From JAOADN01 sp049323795 (GTDB lineage: Bacteria; Pseudomonadota; Alphaproteobacteria; Rhodobacterales; Rhodobacteraceae), in NCBI GenBank assembly GCA_049323795.1, contig JBMOOH010000001.1:124001-188000 (forward strand): a stretch of DNA of 64,000 nt, read 5' to 3'. Below are positions 52,109 to 61,099 of the stretch, piece after piece. The translations under genes and the position numbers were made by a program. Below the pieces are notes generated by a model, which searched no databases, had not been told where the DNA came from, and saw only the letters and a list, made by a program, of their open reading frames with translations. The stretch's first letter is position 1; every line of letters starts with the position of its first letter.

Positions 52109-53923
52109 CTACCCTTCGGCACGCTCCGCGAGCATCAGCCATTCCTCTTCGGCGGCCGCGAGCGCGGACTGCCGGTCGGAGAGGAGGCCGGCGGCCTTGC
52201 GGGCCTTCTCGGGCGCGGTCGCGTAGACCTGCGTGTCGGAGAGGAAGGCCGAGAGCTTTGCGATCTCGGATTCCAGTTTCGCCATCACGCCGGGGAGCGC
52301 GTCGAGCCGGTGGCGCTCGGTGAAGCTGAGGCCCCCGCCGGCATCTTGTTTCTTCATATCCAGCTTGCGATAGTGACCGCCTGCCATTGCTCTTGAATGC
52401 TTTTCCGGTTCAGGAGCATCGCCCATCTGGCGCAGGCGGTCGCTCCACCCGCCGGCATAGACGGTAAGGCGCCCATTGCCCTCGAAGGCGACGGTCATCG
52501 TCGCCACGCGGTCGATGAAGTCGCGGTCGTGGCTGACGAGGAGGACGGTGCCGTCGTAGTCCGACAGGATGTCCTGGAGAAGGTCGAGCGTCTCGACGTC
52601 GAGGTCGTTCGTCGGTTCGTCGAGGATCAGGAGGTTCGAGGGCCGCGCCATCAGGCGGGCGAGGAGGAGGCGCGCCCGCTCGCCCCCCGAGAGCGAGCCG
52701 ATCGGGGCGCGGGCCCGGGCCTCGTCGAAGAGGAAGTCCTTGAGGTAGGCAACGACGTGGCGGGGTTCGCCACGGACCATGACCTGGTCCGACCGGCCCG
52801 AGACGCGCATGTCGGGATCGTTCACGAGGCCGTCCCAGAGGGTCATCCCGAAGTCGAGCGTGGCGCGGGCCTGGTCGAAGGCGGCGATCCGGAGGTTCGT
52901 GCCGCGGCGGACCGTGCCGGTGTCCGGCGCCTCCTCGCCCGAGAGGATGCGAAGGAGCGTGGTCTTGCCCGCCCCGTTCGGCCCGACAAAGGCGACCCGG
53001 TCGCCGCGCAGGACCCTCAGGTCGCAGGGGCGGAAGATGAGATTTCCACCGTATGACTTTGAAATACCTATAGCTTCCACCACAAGACGGCCTGAGACGG
53101 GGCCGCTGTCCAGCTCCATGGCCGCCGTCCCCTGCCGCCGGATCCGGCTGGCACGGTCGGCGCGGAGCGCGGCGAGCGCCCGCACCCGTCCCTGGTTCCG
53201 CTTGCGGCGGGCGCTGATGCCCTCGACGGCCCACTTCGCCTCGGCCCTGATCTTGCGGTCGAGCTTGTGGCGGGCGAGGTCCTCCCCGGCCCAGACCGTC
53301 TCGCGCCAGTCCTCGAAGGCCGAGAAGGGGCGGTCGAGGCGGCGGAGGTCGCCACGGTCCAGCCACAGCAGGCCCCGCGCCAGCGTCGAGAGGAAGGCGC
53401 GGTCGTGCGAGATCATGACGAAGGCGGTTCGGGTTTCCGACAGGAGCCGTTCAAGCCAGCCGATGGCCGCGATGTCGAGGTGGTTCGTCGGTTCGTCGAG
53501 GAGGAGAAGGTCGGGTTCCTCGGCGAGAAGCCTCGCCAGCGCCGCGCGCCGCCGTTCGCCGCCGGAAGCGGTGGCGACCGGGCGCGAGGGATCGAAGTCG
53601 AGCCCGTCCGCCGCGAGGCCGAGCCTGTAGCGCTCCGCCTCGCCGAGCCGCGCGGCGGCGAAATCGCCGAGCGTCCGGAAGGCCGAAAGGTCGGGATCCT
53701 GCTCCATGTAGCCCACACGGATGCCGGGGGGCGCGGCCCGGGTGCCCGCGTCGGCCTCGGCGAGGCCGGCCATCACCTTCATCAGCGTGGACTTGCCCGA
53801 CCCGTTCCGCCCGATCAGCGCAAGGCGGTCCCCCGGCTGGATCGAGAGGTCGATCCCGTCGAAGAGGGGGGGGCCGCCGAAGGTCAGGCGGAGGTCGGAA
53901 AGCTGCAGGAGGGGCGCGGCCAT
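52109..53923 (-). CDS. uup: ABC-F family ATPase, Uup-like
   Basis: 604 residues. Two ABC ATPase domains without membrane part: Walker A GRNGSGKSTL and GPNGAGKTTL, signatures TASGGERRRAALARLLA and LSGGERARLLLARLMA, Walker B LLLLDEPTNHLD and LLILDEPTNDLD, and the inter-domain linker with AEAKWAVEGISARRKRN. A C-terminal coiled coil (MAKLESEIAKLSAFLSD, AAEEEWLMLAERAEG) is typical of Uup, which acts on branched DNA and ribosomes. Two short low-GC patches break its codon pattern (near 53041-53090 and 52350-52400). It is 47 bp downstream of olsB. Confidence 0.93.
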   Translation of the reverse strand: MAAPLLQLSDLRLTFGGPPLFDGIDLSIQPGDRLALIGRNGSGKSTLMKVMAGLAEADAGTRAAPPGIRVGYMEQDPDLSAFRTLGDFAAARLGEAERYRLGLAADGLDFDPSRPVATASGGERRRAALARLLAEEPDLLLLDEPTNHLDIAAIGWLERLLSETRTAFVMISHDRAFLSTLARGLLWLDRGDLRRLDRPFSAFEDWRETVWAGEDLARHKLDRKIRAEAKWAVEGISARRKRNQGRVRALAALRADRASRIRRQGTAAMELDSGPVSGRLVVEAIGISKSYGGNLIFRPCDLRVLRGDRVAFVGPNGAGKTTLLRILSGEEAPDTGTVRRGTNLRIAAFDQARATLDFGMTLWDGLVNDPDMRVSGRSDQVMVRGEPRHVVAYLKDFLFDEARARAPIGSLSGGERARLLLARLMARPSNLLILDEPTNDLDVETLDLLQDILSDYDGTVLLVSHDRDFIDRVATMTVAFEGNGRLTVYAGGWSDRLRQMGDAPEPEKHSRAMAGGHYRKLDMKKQDAGGGLSFTERHRLDALPGVMAKLESEIAKLSAFLSDTQVYATAPEKARKAAGLLSDRQSALAAAEEEWLMLAERAEG

Positions 53924-53970
53924 GCGCGCCGAGGTATGCGGACGGCGGCCCGCCGGGGCTCTGCGCGGGA

Positions 53971-54711
53971 TCAGCCGGCGAGGGCCCGGAGAACACGCGC
54001 ACGCGCCGCCGGCACCCTGCCGATCTCCACCCCGGTGAAGACGTGCAGGGTACCGAGACTCTCGTCCACGACCGCGTGGTCGCTGACCCATCCGCCCATC
54101 CGCAGGTAGGTCCGCAGCAGCGGGGGCATCGCGCGCACCGCGACGGCCGGGTCGGGCTTGCGCGACCGGAGCCTCCGGGCAAAGCGGAAGACGTTCGGCG
54201 CCTTCACCCCGGGCAGCCAGCGCGCCGGACCGATGTGGCGGTCCTTCAGAAGCGCGAAGGTCTCGGCATAGGCTTCGGGCCGCGTTCCCGCGAAGGACGA
54301 GCAGCCAAAGAGCATGTCCACCTTCTCGGCGTCGACGAGGGCGGTCATCAGCGCCCAGGCGACGCGCAGGATGTCGGGGTCGCGCATGTCGGGATCGACG
54401 CAGAAACGCCCCATCTCGACCATCCGGCCGGGATAGGCCGAAAGCGCGGCGAGGTCGTAGAACTGGGCGGCGTAGCTGTCCAGGATCCCGGCGCTCCCGG
54501 ACAGGGCAAGGAGGCGCCAGCAGGCGACAAGCCGCCCGCTGGCGCGCTCTTCCACGACGAAGTGCCCGGCCGCCGCGTCGAAGCCGTCGATGTCCCGGCC
54601 GGGCCCGGCACCGGGCCTGAAGGCCCGCCAGCGCAGGGCCTGCGCCCGGTCGATGTCGGAGGCATCCGCAGCCTGCCGTGCCGCATAGCGCCCGCGGACG
54701 AGGGACCGCAT
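53971..54711 (-). CDS. olsB: Ornithine lipid N-acyltransferase (OlsB-like)
   Basis: 246 residues of the hemolysin-like GNAT group. AQALRWRAFRPGAG, FDAAAGHFVVEERASGRLVACWRLL, YPGRMVEMGRFCVDPDMRDP and FGCSSFAGTRPEAYAETFALL are the OlsB conserved blocks. It makes lyso-ornithine lipid from ornithine and 3-hydroxyacyl-ACP. The second enzyme, OlsA, is not adjacent. ATG 54711 (MRSLVRGRY) is chosen. Related acyltransferases acting on other amines cannot be fully excluded. Confidence 0.85.
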   Translation of the reverse strand: MRSLVRGRYAARQAADASDIDRAQALRWRAFRPGAGPGRDIDGFDAAAGHFVVEERASGRLVACWRLLALSGSAGILDSYAAQFYDLAALSAYPGRMVEMGRFCVDPDMRDPDILRVAWALMTALVDAEKVDMLFGCSSFAGTRPEAYAETFALLKDRHIGPARWLPGVKAPNVFRFARRLRSRKPDPAVAVRAMPPLLRTYLRMGGWVSDHAVVDESLGTLHVFTGVEIGRVPAARARVLRALAG

Positions 54712-54809
54712 CGCCCCGCCCCCGTCACACGGGCCGGGAGGGCAAGGCGGCACGGGCCACCCGGACAACACCGTGACGGCGGTGCGGTTGGCCTGCCGTC
54801 ATCCCGACC

Positions 54810-55274
54810 TCAGTTTCCCGGGATGAACTGCTCGGCGTTGACGCGTCCGATGCTGCCGAGAAGCTGGCGGATGAAGCCCGCGTTGCGGATGCCGGTGTCG
54901 GTCACGCGGCGGTTGAGGGCGACGACACGTCCGTCCTCCAGCCCGAAGCGTTCCACGTTCGCCACGGTGCCGTCCTCGGCGAAGCTGATCGCGACGACCT
55001 GCCGGTCCACCTCTTCCGGGGCGCGCAGGCCGATCTGGCGGAACCGGCTGCCCACGTAGTACCAGGCAGAACCGGCGAGGACGCCCGAGGACGACGGCCG
55101 CCCCACCGCGTAGCCGACGTCGTCGCGCGTCGAGACGCCCACCTTCACCTTTGCGAGGTCCTTTTCGGACGGCGCATAGCCATGGTCGCGGTACACCGCA
55201 GAACAGGCGGCGACCGTCACGGAGAGTGCGGCAAGCAGCGCGCCGCGCCGCGTCCAGGATGCCTTCCCCGTCAT
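54810..55274 (-). CDS. bamE: Outer membrane assembly lipoprotein BamE/SmpA
   Basis: 154 residues. Signal with lipobox VAAC (Cys ~25) followed by the BamE pattern HGYAPSEKDLAKVKVGVST with RDDVGYAVGRPSSSGVLAGSA and WYYVGSRFRQIG, then VVAISFAEDGTVANVERF. BamE is a small partner of the BamABD beta-barrel insertion machine. It is divergent from the DUF177 gene with 201 bp between. Confidence 0.9.
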   Translation of the reverse strand: MTGKASWTRRGALLAALSVTVAACSAVYRDHGYAPSEKDLAKVKVGVSTRDDVGYAVGRPSSSGVLAGSAWYYVGSRFRQIGLRAPEEVDRQVVAISFAEDGTVANVERFGLEDGRVVALNRRVTDTGIRNAGFIRQLLGSIGRVNAEQFIPGN

Positions 55275-55475
55275 GCCGCCCCTCTTGCCTTGGACCCCCG
55301 AGCCTCGTATCCGGCTTACAACACAGTCGGGCCGCGCGGCAAGGACGGTTCGCCCTCCCGCGCCGGGGCCCGGCCGAACCCCCGGCGCGGCCCGTCCCGT
55401 GCCCGGGCCCCGCGGGTCGCCGGACCGTCGCGCCGGCGGTCCGTGCCTCCGGCCGCGGCGACACAGGAGCCACCG

Positions 55476-56033
55476 ATGGCCAACCCGACCTCCGACAAGA
55501 CCCTGTGGCGACCTGCCGAGATCACGGCGCGTCGCGGCATCGACATTGATCTGGCGCCGGATGCCGAGGCCCGCGCCGCGCTCGCGGCGGACCTCGGCAT
55601 CCTCGCCCTTCCCGAAGCGCGCCTGCACGGGCGACTTTCGCCCGAGGGCCGCGCGGACATCCGTCTCGAGGCCCGGCTCGACGCCGTCGCGGTGCAGGCC
55701 TGCGTGGTCACGCTCGATCCGGTGCGCACGCGGATCGGCGAGACGGTCCTGCGCCGCTATCTCGCCGAGATGCCGCCGCCATCCGGGGACGAGACGGAGA
55801 TGCCCGAGGACGACACCGCCGAGCCGCTCGGAGCGCGGATCGACCTCGGCGAGGTCCTGCGCGAGGCGCTGGCGCTGGCGCTGCCGCCCTATCCCCGGTC
55901 GGCGGCAGCCCCCGCGGGCGACGCCGCCTTCGGGCCGGACGGCGCCGGGCCGGCGACGGAAGAGCGGGTGAAGCCCTTTGCGGGCTTGGCCGACCTTCTC
56001 GGCCGGCCCCCGGAAGACGGCGACGAAGGCTGA
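55476..56033 (+). CDS. DUF177 (YceD) family protein
   Basis: 185 residues. ADIRLEARLDAVAVQACVVTLDPV with following ETVLRRYLAEM and the acidic stretch PEDDTAEPLGARIDLGEVLREALALALPPYPR are DUF177 features; the C-terminus has FAGLADLLGRP. In bacteria and plastids this family is linked to 23S rRNA accumulation and its gene precedes rpmF, as here. AGGAG lies 6 nt before ATG 55476. Confidence 0.9.
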   Translation: MANPTSDKTLWRPAEITARRGIDIDLAPDAEARAALAADLGILALPEARLHGRLSPEGRADIRLEARLDAVAVQACVVTLDPVRTRIGETVLRRYLAEMPPPSGDETEMPEDDTAEPLGARIDLGEVLREALALALPPYPRSAAAPAGDAAFGPDGAGPATEERVKPFAGLADLLGRPPEDGDEG

Positions 56034-56261
56034 ACCCGGCGACCCGGGCATCGGCCGGGGCGCGGGGACAGGGAATGTCCCCTGCCTGCGTCCTGCCTCC
56101 GGAGCGGCAGGAGAAGGGGGCTTGCGTGCCGGCGGAATCGCAGTATGTTCCCGGCCTCGCACGAAACTTGGGTTCGCACCCGGTCGCATCCCGGCAACCA
56201 GTGACGACACCCCTGGATAACCGGGGCCGCTATGGCCCTCAAAGATACCCGAGGTTGAGAC

Positions 56262-56468
56262 ATGGCTGTCCCACAGAACCGGAAGACCCGGTCCAAGCGT
56301 GACATGCGCCGCGCCCACGACGCGCTGGTGGCTGCGAACCCGAACGAATGCCCGAACTGCGGCGAGCTGAAGCGCCCGCACCACGTCTGCGGCGCCTGCG
56401 GCCACTATGACGGCCGCGAGATCGTCGCGAAGGCTGCAGGAGTCGAACTGGACGAAGACGCGGCGTAG
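56262..56468 (+). CDS. rpmF: 50S ribosomal protein L32
   Basis: 68 residues. MAVPQNRKTRSKRDMRRAHD is the invariant L32 N-terminus, and the zinc ribbon CPNCGELKRPHHVCGACG keeps all four cysteines (C+ form). It is 228 bp after the DUF177 gene, so it may have an own promoter, and is followed by plsX. Confidence 0.98.
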   Translation: MAVPQNRKTRSKRDMRRAHDALVAANPNECPNCGELKRPHHVCGACGHYDGREIVAKAAGVELDEDAA

Positions 56469-56492
56469 GGCCGCGGGCTGACGGCCTTGGCC

Positions 56493-57599
56493 ATGCCGCC
56501 TGACACCGAACCGGGCAAGGACGGGCCGCAGGCCTCGATCACCATTTCCATCGACGCGATGGGCGGCGACCGCGGCGCGGCGACCGTCGTCGCCGGCATG
56601 GCGGACGCCGCCGAGCGCGACCCGGGGCTCCGCTTCATCGTGCATGGGCCGAAGGCGGACCTCGGCCGGCTGATCGGCAGACGGGGCCTCGCGTCGCGCT
56701 GCACGATCCGCGACGTCGAGGGCGTCGTGAAGATGACCGACAGGCCGAGCCAGGTGATGCGGCACGGGCAAGGCACCTCGATGTGGTCCGCGATCGATGC
56801 GGTGCGCAACGGCGAAGCCCCGGCGGCCGTGTCCTGCGGCAATACCGGCGCGCTGATGGCCGTCTCGATGCTGCGTCTCCGCCGCCTGCCGGGCGTCAAC
56901 CGCCCCGCCATCGCCTGTCTCTGGCCGTCGCGGAACAAGGGCGGCTTCAACATCATGCTCGACGTGGGCGCCGACATCCGCGCCGATGCGCCGGACCTGC
57001 TGCAATTTGCGCTGATGGGCGCGTCCTACGCGCGCTTCGGGCTCGGGATCGAGCGGCCGCGCGTCGGGCTCCTGAACGTCGGCACCGAGGAGCACAAGGG
57101 CCGGGCGGAACTGAAGGACGCGCAGGACCTGATCGCGGCGGCCGCGTCCGCAGGCCAGTTCGACTACGTGGGCTTCGTCGAGGGCGGCGACCTGCCGTCG
57201 AGCCGGCTCGACGTGATCGTGACCGATGGCTTCACCGGGAACATCGCGCTGAAGACCGGCGAGGGAACGGCGAATCTGGTGGGCGAGCTTCTGCGCGAGG
57301 CGTTCAGGGCGGGCCTGATGTCGCGTTTCGCCTCGCTCCTCGCAATGGGTTCGCTGCGGCGGCTCCAGAAGCGCATCGACCCCCGGCGGATCAATGGCGG
57401 TGTCTTCCTCGGCCTCAATGGCACGGTCGTGAAATCGCACGGCTCGGCCGACGCGACCGGGGTATCGGCCGCGATCCGGCTCGCCTCGGACCTGGCCCGG
57501 ACGGGTTTTCAGGAACGGCTCGCCGCGCGGGTTGCTTCGGCAGACGCCGCCGGGCAGGATGCCGCCAAGACAACGAGAGCAGACGGGACCTCCGAATGA
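56493..57599 (+). CDS. plsX: Phosphate acyltransferase PlsX
   Basis: 368 residues. It makes acyl-phosphate from acyl-ACP for phospholipid synthesis. ISIDAMGGDRGAATVVAGM, AAVSCGNTGALMAVSMLRL, LLNVGTEEHKGRAELKDA, FVEGGDLPSSRLDVIVTDGFTGNIALK and GGVFLGLNGTVVKSHGSAD are the standard PlsX blocks. ATG 56493 is preferred to a TTG two codons earlier. Its stop overlaps the fabH ATG (ATGA). Confidence 0.97.
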   Translation: MPPDTEPGKDGPQASITISIDAMGGDRGAATVVAGMADAAERDPGLRFIVHGPKADLGRLIGRRGLASRCTIRDVEGVVKMTDRPSQVMRHGQGTSMWSAIDAVRNGEAPAAVSCGNTGALMAVSMLRLRRLPGVNRPAIACLWPSRNKGGFNIMLDVGADIRADAPDLLQFALMGASYARFGLGIERPRVGLLNVGTEEHKGRAELKDAQDLIAAAASAGQFDYVGFVEGGDLPSSRLDVIVTDGFTGNIALKTGEGTANLVGELLREAFRAGLMSRFASLLAMGSLRRLQKRIDPRRINGGVFLGLNGTVVKSHGSADATGVSAAIRLASDLARTGFQERLAARVASADAAGQDAAKTTRADGTSE

Positions 57600-58570
57600 C
57601 AATCCGGGCCGTGGTGCGGGGCGTCGGGCACTACCTGCCCGCACGGGTGGTCCCGAATGCCGAATTCGAAGCAAGGCTCGACACCACCGACGAATGGATC
57701 CGGACCCGCACGGGGATCGAGCGGCGGCACTTCGCGGCCGAGGGAGAGATGACCTCGGACCTCGCCTCCGCCGCCGCGCGGGCGGCCCTCTCGGATGCCG
57801 GGATCGCGGCGGAGGATCTGGACGCGCTGATCGTCGCGACATCGACCCCCGACCTGACCTTTCCGTCCGCGGCGACGATGGTGCAGGCCAGGATCGGGAT
57901 GACGAAGGGCTTCGCCTTCGACGTGCAGGCGGTCTGCGCGGGCTTCGTCTATGCGCTGGCGAACGCGAACGCGCTGATCCTGTCGGGACAGGCGAAGCGG
58001 GTGCTGGTGATCGGGGCCGAGACCTTCAGCCGCATCCTCGACTGGTCGGACCGGTCCACCTGCGTCCTTTTCGGCGACGGCGCGGGGGCGGTCGTCCTTG
58101 AAGCGGCGGAGGGGAACGGCACGCCGCAGGACCGCGGGATCCTCGCGGCCGACCTGAACAGCGACGGCTCCTACCGCGATCTTCTCTATGTCGATGGCGG
58201 GGTGTCCTCGACCGGGACGGCGGGGGTGCTGAAGATGCAGGGGGCGGCGGTGTTCCGGCATGCGGTCGAGAAGCTGGCGGCCACGGCGGAGGAGGCGCTG
58301 GACAAGGCGGGGCTCACCTCGGCGGACGTGACCTGGATCGTGCCGCATCAGGCGAACCTCAGGATCATCCAGGCCACCTCGCAGCGCCTCGGCGTGCCGA
58401 TGGAACGGGTCGTCGTGACCGTGCAGGACCACGGCAACACCTCGGCCGCGTCGATTCCCCTCGCCCTCTCGGTCGGCAAGGACCGCGGCCAGATCAGGCG
58501 CGGCGATCTTCTGGTCATGGAAGCGATCGGCGGCGGACTGGCCTGGGGATCGGTGGTTCTGCGCTGGTGA
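57596..58570 (+). CDS. fabH: 3-oxoacyl-ACP synthase III (FabH)
   Basis: 324 residues. Initiates fatty acid synthesis from acetyl-CoA and malonyl-ACP. Catalytic Cys in FDVQAVCAGFVYAL, His in WIVPHQANLRII and Asn in QDHGNTSAASIPLAL form the complete triad; TTDEWIRTRTGIERRHFA is the substrate loop. Translationally coupled to plsX. Confidence 0.97.
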   Translation: MTIRAVVRGVGHYLPARVVPNAEFEARLDTTDEWIRTRTGIERRHFAAEGEMTSDLASAAARAALSDAGIAAEDLDALIVATSTPDLTFPSAATMVQARIGMTKGFAFDVQAVCAGFVYALANANALILSGQAKRVLVIGAETFSRILDWSDRSTCVLFGDGAGAVVLEAAEGNGTPQDRGILAADLNSDGSYRDLLYVDGGVSSTGTAGVLKMQGAAVFRHAVEKLAATAEEALDKAGLTSADVTWIVPHQANLRIIQATSQRLGVPMERVVVTVQDHGNTSAASIPLALSVGKDRGQIRRGDLLVMEAIGGGLAWGSVVLRW

Positions 58571-58659
58571 GCCACCGTTTCAAGGCTAAGGCACAAACCC
58601 TTGATATTGACTTCGCTTTTATGACGCACCAATCTGCTGCAAACAGCCTGGGGGACGTG

Positions 58660-58962
58660 ATGAGCGAAAAGACCCTGACTCGCATGGACTTGAGCGAGGC
58701 CGTGTTCCGTGAGGTCGGCCTGTCGCGGAACGAATCCGCGCAGCTTGTCGAGACCGTGCTGCAGCACATGTCGGATGCCTTCGTGCGCGGCGAGACGGTG
58801 AAGATCTCGTCCTTCGGCACGTTCTCGGTGCGGTCCAAGTCGGCGCGCATCGGGCGGAACCCGAAGACCGGCGACGAGGTTCCGATCCATCCGCGGCGCG
58901 TGCTGACCTTCCGCCCCTCGCATCTGATGAAAGAGCGCGTGGCCGGCGGGAACGGGGGCTGA
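58660..58962 (+). CDS. ihfA: Integration host factor alpha subunit
   Basis: 100 residues. HU/IHF DNA-bending fold: LTRMDLSEAVFREVGLSRNE, VKISSFGTFSVRSKSARIGR, NPKTGDEVPIHPRRVLTFRP with the intercalating proline. ATG 58660 (MSEKTLTRMD) gives the usual IhfA length; the frame is open from 58567. An AT-rich stretch at 58590-58650 probably holds the promoter. Confidence 0.96.
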   Translation: MSEKTLTRMDLSEAVFREVGLSRNESAQLVETVLQHMSDAFVRGETVKISSFGTFSVRSKSARIGRNPKTGDEVPIHPRRVLTFRPSHLMKERVAGGNGG

Positions 58963-58973
58963 GCGGCACCGCG

Positions 58974-59681
58974 ATGTCGAAGTCCGCCGAGGCCTTCCGG
59001 ACGATCAGCGAAGTGGCCGAGGTTCTCGACACGCCGGCGCATGTGCTCAGGTTCTGGGAAAGCCGGTTCAGCCAGATCAGGCCGGTGAAGCGCGCGGGCG
59101 GGCGACGCTACTACCGGCCCTCAGACATCGCGCTTCTCGCCGGGATCAGACGGCTTCTGCACGAGGATGGCCTGACGATCCGGGGCGTGCAGAAGATCCT
59201 CAGGGAAAAGGGTGTCCGGCATGTCGCCGGCCTCTCGGGCCGGCCCTACGAGGATGCTCAGGACGGGGAGGCGGAGGCTGCCGCCGGAGCCGGGCCGACC
59301 GTGCCGTCCGGCGCGCGGACGGCCCCGGAGCGCCGCGGGGGCGGGGTGGCCGCAATGCCGCTGCGCCAGGCTCCGACCGGGCCGTCGCCCCATGCGGAGT
59401 CCCTGCCCGGTCTCTTCGAGCAGACCGAGGCGCCGGAAGCCCCGATGCTGGTCGATGCCGAGCCCGCGGCCGAAGCGGGCGCCGTGCAGGCCACACCCTT
59501 CCGGCAACCCGCAGGGGGCGGTCCGGCGCCGGGCGCCGGCACGCCGGACAGCGAGCCGGCGCCGGTGGCAGCGCTGCTTCGCGCGATGGACGCGGTTCGC
59601 GCCCGGTCGAAGCGGGAGGAGCTCGCCCGCGTCCGCGACCGGCTGACCGCGCTCCGCGACCGGCTGTCGCGGCTTGGCTGA
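58974..59681 (+). CDS. MerR family transcriptional regulator
   Basis: 235 residues. N-terminal MerR winged helix FRTISEVAEVLDTPAHVLRF with RRYYRPSDIALLAGIRRLL and GLTIRGVQKILREKGV. The remainder is a low-complexity Ala/Pro/Glu linker and a short C-terminal helix (RSKREELARVRDRLTALRD) that may form a coiled coil; no effector-binding cysteines are seen. It follows ihfA by 11 bp. This MerR is a fixed neighbour of ihfA in Rhodobacterales, but its targets are unknown. Confidence 0.9.
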   Translation: MSKSAEAFRTISEVAEVLDTPAHVLRFWESRFSQIRPVKRAGGRRYYRPSDIALLAGIRRLLHEDGLTIRGVQKILREKGVRHVAGLSGRPYEDAQDGEAEAAAGAGPTVPSGARTAPERRGGGVAAMPLRQAPTGPSPHAESLPGLFEQTEAPEAPMLVDAEPAAEAGAVQATPFRQPAGGGPAPGAGTPDSEPAPVAALLRAMDAVRARSKREELARVRDRLTALRDRLSRLG

Positions 59682-59710
59682 CCCCGCCGCCGCGCCTGCG
59701 CTTTTGCCGC

Positions 59711-59740
59711 TTGCCCCAGCCCTTTGCTTCGGCCTATACA
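59711..59740 (+). promoter_or_regulatory. Promoter of tRNA-Pro
   Basis: -35 TTGCCC (59711-59716), 18-bp spacer, -10 TATACA (59735-59740), 9 bp before the mature tRNA 5' end. Confidence 0.5.
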
Positions 59741-59749
59741 CCCGCCCGT

Positions 59750-59827
59750 CGGGCCGTAGCGCAGCCTGGTTAGCGCGTCCGTCTGGGGGGCGGGAGGTCG
59801 AGAGTTCGAATCTCTCCGGCCCGACCA
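59750..59827 (+). tRNA. tRNA-Pro (GGG)
   Basis: 78 nt including an encoded CCA. Acceptor CGGGCCG pairs with CGGCCCG; D arm GCGCAGCCTGGTTAGCGC; anticodon arm TCCGT-CTGGGGG-GCGGG with anticodon GGG; T arm GAGAG-TTCGAAT-CTCTC. The stem has two G-T pairs, which is acceptable. A strong terminator follows 4 bp downstream, so it is a single-gene unit. Confidence 0.95.
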
Positions 59828-59831
59828 TCAC

Positions 59832-59863
59832 GAAACGCCCGCCCTTCACAGGGCGGGCGTTTC
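59832..59863 (+). terminator. Terminator after tRNA-Pro
   Basis: GAAACGCCCGCCC and GGGCGGGCGTTTC form a 13-bp perfect stem with loop TTCACA; the stem base itself supplies the T-rich end. Confidence 0.75.
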
Positions 59864-59883
59864 TGCACCGGGGGGCGTGAGAG

Positions 59884-60966
59884 GTGACGGTGAACGGCGT
59901 TCTTCCCGACCGCGACATCGGCGCGCTGATCGCGGGTGGCGCGATCGCCGCCGATGCCCCGGTGACGGACGCGCAGGTGCAGCCGGCGAGCCTCGATCTG
60001 CGGCTCGGGAGGATGGCGCACCGGGTGCGGGCCTCGTTCCTGGCGGGGGCCGGGCGAACGGTCGCCGGGCGGATCGCCGAGTTCGGGATGCATTCGGTCG
60101 ATCTGACGCGGGGGGCGGTGCTCGAGAAGGGCTGCGTCTATCTCGTGCCGCTGATGGAGCGGCTGGCGCTGCCTGCGGGTCTGTCGGCCGCGGCGAATGC
60201 GAAAAGCTCGACGGGACGGCTCGATCTGCTGACGCGGACGATCACGGATGGCGGCGTGGAGTTCGACCGGATCCCGGAGGGCTATGCCGGGCCGCTCTGG
60301 GCAGAGATCTGTCCGCGGTCCTTCTCGGTGCTGGTCCGGCCGGGGATGCGGCTGAACCAGCTTCGCCTGCGGCGCGGGTCGGCGGCGCTGACGGATGCGG
60401 AGCTGCGGGCGCTGCACGCCGAGACGCCGCTCGTCCCGGGCGAGGCGGTGATCGACGGGGGGCTCGGCTTCTCGGTGGACCTGCGCCCGGCGTCGGGCGG
60501 TCTGGCCGGCTACCGGGCGAAGCCGCATACGGGCGTCATCGACCTGGACCGGATCGGGCAGTACGCGCCGGCCGAGTTCTGGGAGGAGGTGCGGACGACC
60601 GAGGGGCGCATCATCCTCGATCCCGGCGCGTTCTACATCCTCGTGAGCCGCGAGGCGGTGACGATCCCTCCCCGCTACGCGGCAGAGATGGCCCCCTACG
60701 TGGCGATGGTGGGCGAGTTCCGGGTGCACTACGCCGGGTTCTTCGACCCCGGCTTCGGCTGGGCCGAGGCGGGGGGCGCGGGATCGCGGGGGGTTCTGGA
60801 GGTGCGCTGTCACGAGGCGCCGTTCGTGCTCGAGCACGGGCAGGTGGTGGGGCGGCTCGTCTATGAGCGGATGGCTGGCGTGCCGGAGCGGCTCTACGGC
60901 GCGGGGATCGCGTCGAACTACCAGGGCCAGGGGCTGAAGTTGTCGAAGCACTTCAGGGCGGGGTGA
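59884..60966 (+). CDS. dcd: 2'-deoxycytidine 5'-triphosphate deaminase, double-length Dcd
   Basis: 360 residues, about twice the usual Dcd. The dUTPase-fold pattern is seen twice: N-terminal half with VQPASLDLRLGRMAHRVRA, AANAKSSTGRLDLLTRTITD and PLWAEICPRSFSVLVRPGMR; C-terminal half with GVIDLDRIGQYAPAEFW, FYILVSREAVTIPPRYAAEM, YAGFFDPGFGWAEAG and EAPFVLEHGQVVGRLVYERM. It should produce dUTP from dCTP. GTG 59884 is the likely start, with another GTG two codons later. Confidence 0.88.
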   Translation: MTVNGVLPDRDIGALIAGGAIAADAPVTDAQVQPASLDLRLGRMAHRVRASFLAGAGRTVAGRIAEFGMHSVDLTRGAVLEKGCVYLVPLMERLALPAGLSAAANAKSSTGRLDLLTRTITDGGVEFDRIPEGYAGPLWAEICPRSFSVLVRPGMRLNQLRLRRGSAALTDAELRALHAETPLVPGEAVIDGGLGFSVDLRPASGGLAGYRAKPHTGVIDLDRIGQYAPAEFWEEVRTTEGRIILDPGAFYILVSREAVTIPPRYAAEMAPYVAMVGEFRVHYAGFFDPGFGWAEAGGAGSRGVLEVRCHEAPFVLEHGQVVGRLVYERMAGVPERLYGAGIASNYQGQGLKLSKHFRAG

Positions 60967-61099
60967 TCGACCCCTTTCCCCGCACGACCGGCCGACCCTC
61001 GCGTGGAGAGTCGGCCATGCCGGTTTGCCCGGAGGCGCAAGCCGCAGGGCAAGGGGGGCAAGGCCGCCGCCGGATCACCCGTTCGTGCAAAGGGAAGTG

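Noticed and set aside
54810..57842. 1010-codon minus-strand frame covering bamE and the antisense of DUF177, rpmF, plsX
   Set aside because: Only the last 154 codons (BamE with its lipoprotein signal) are protein-like; the rest is antisense to well-defined plus-strand genes.
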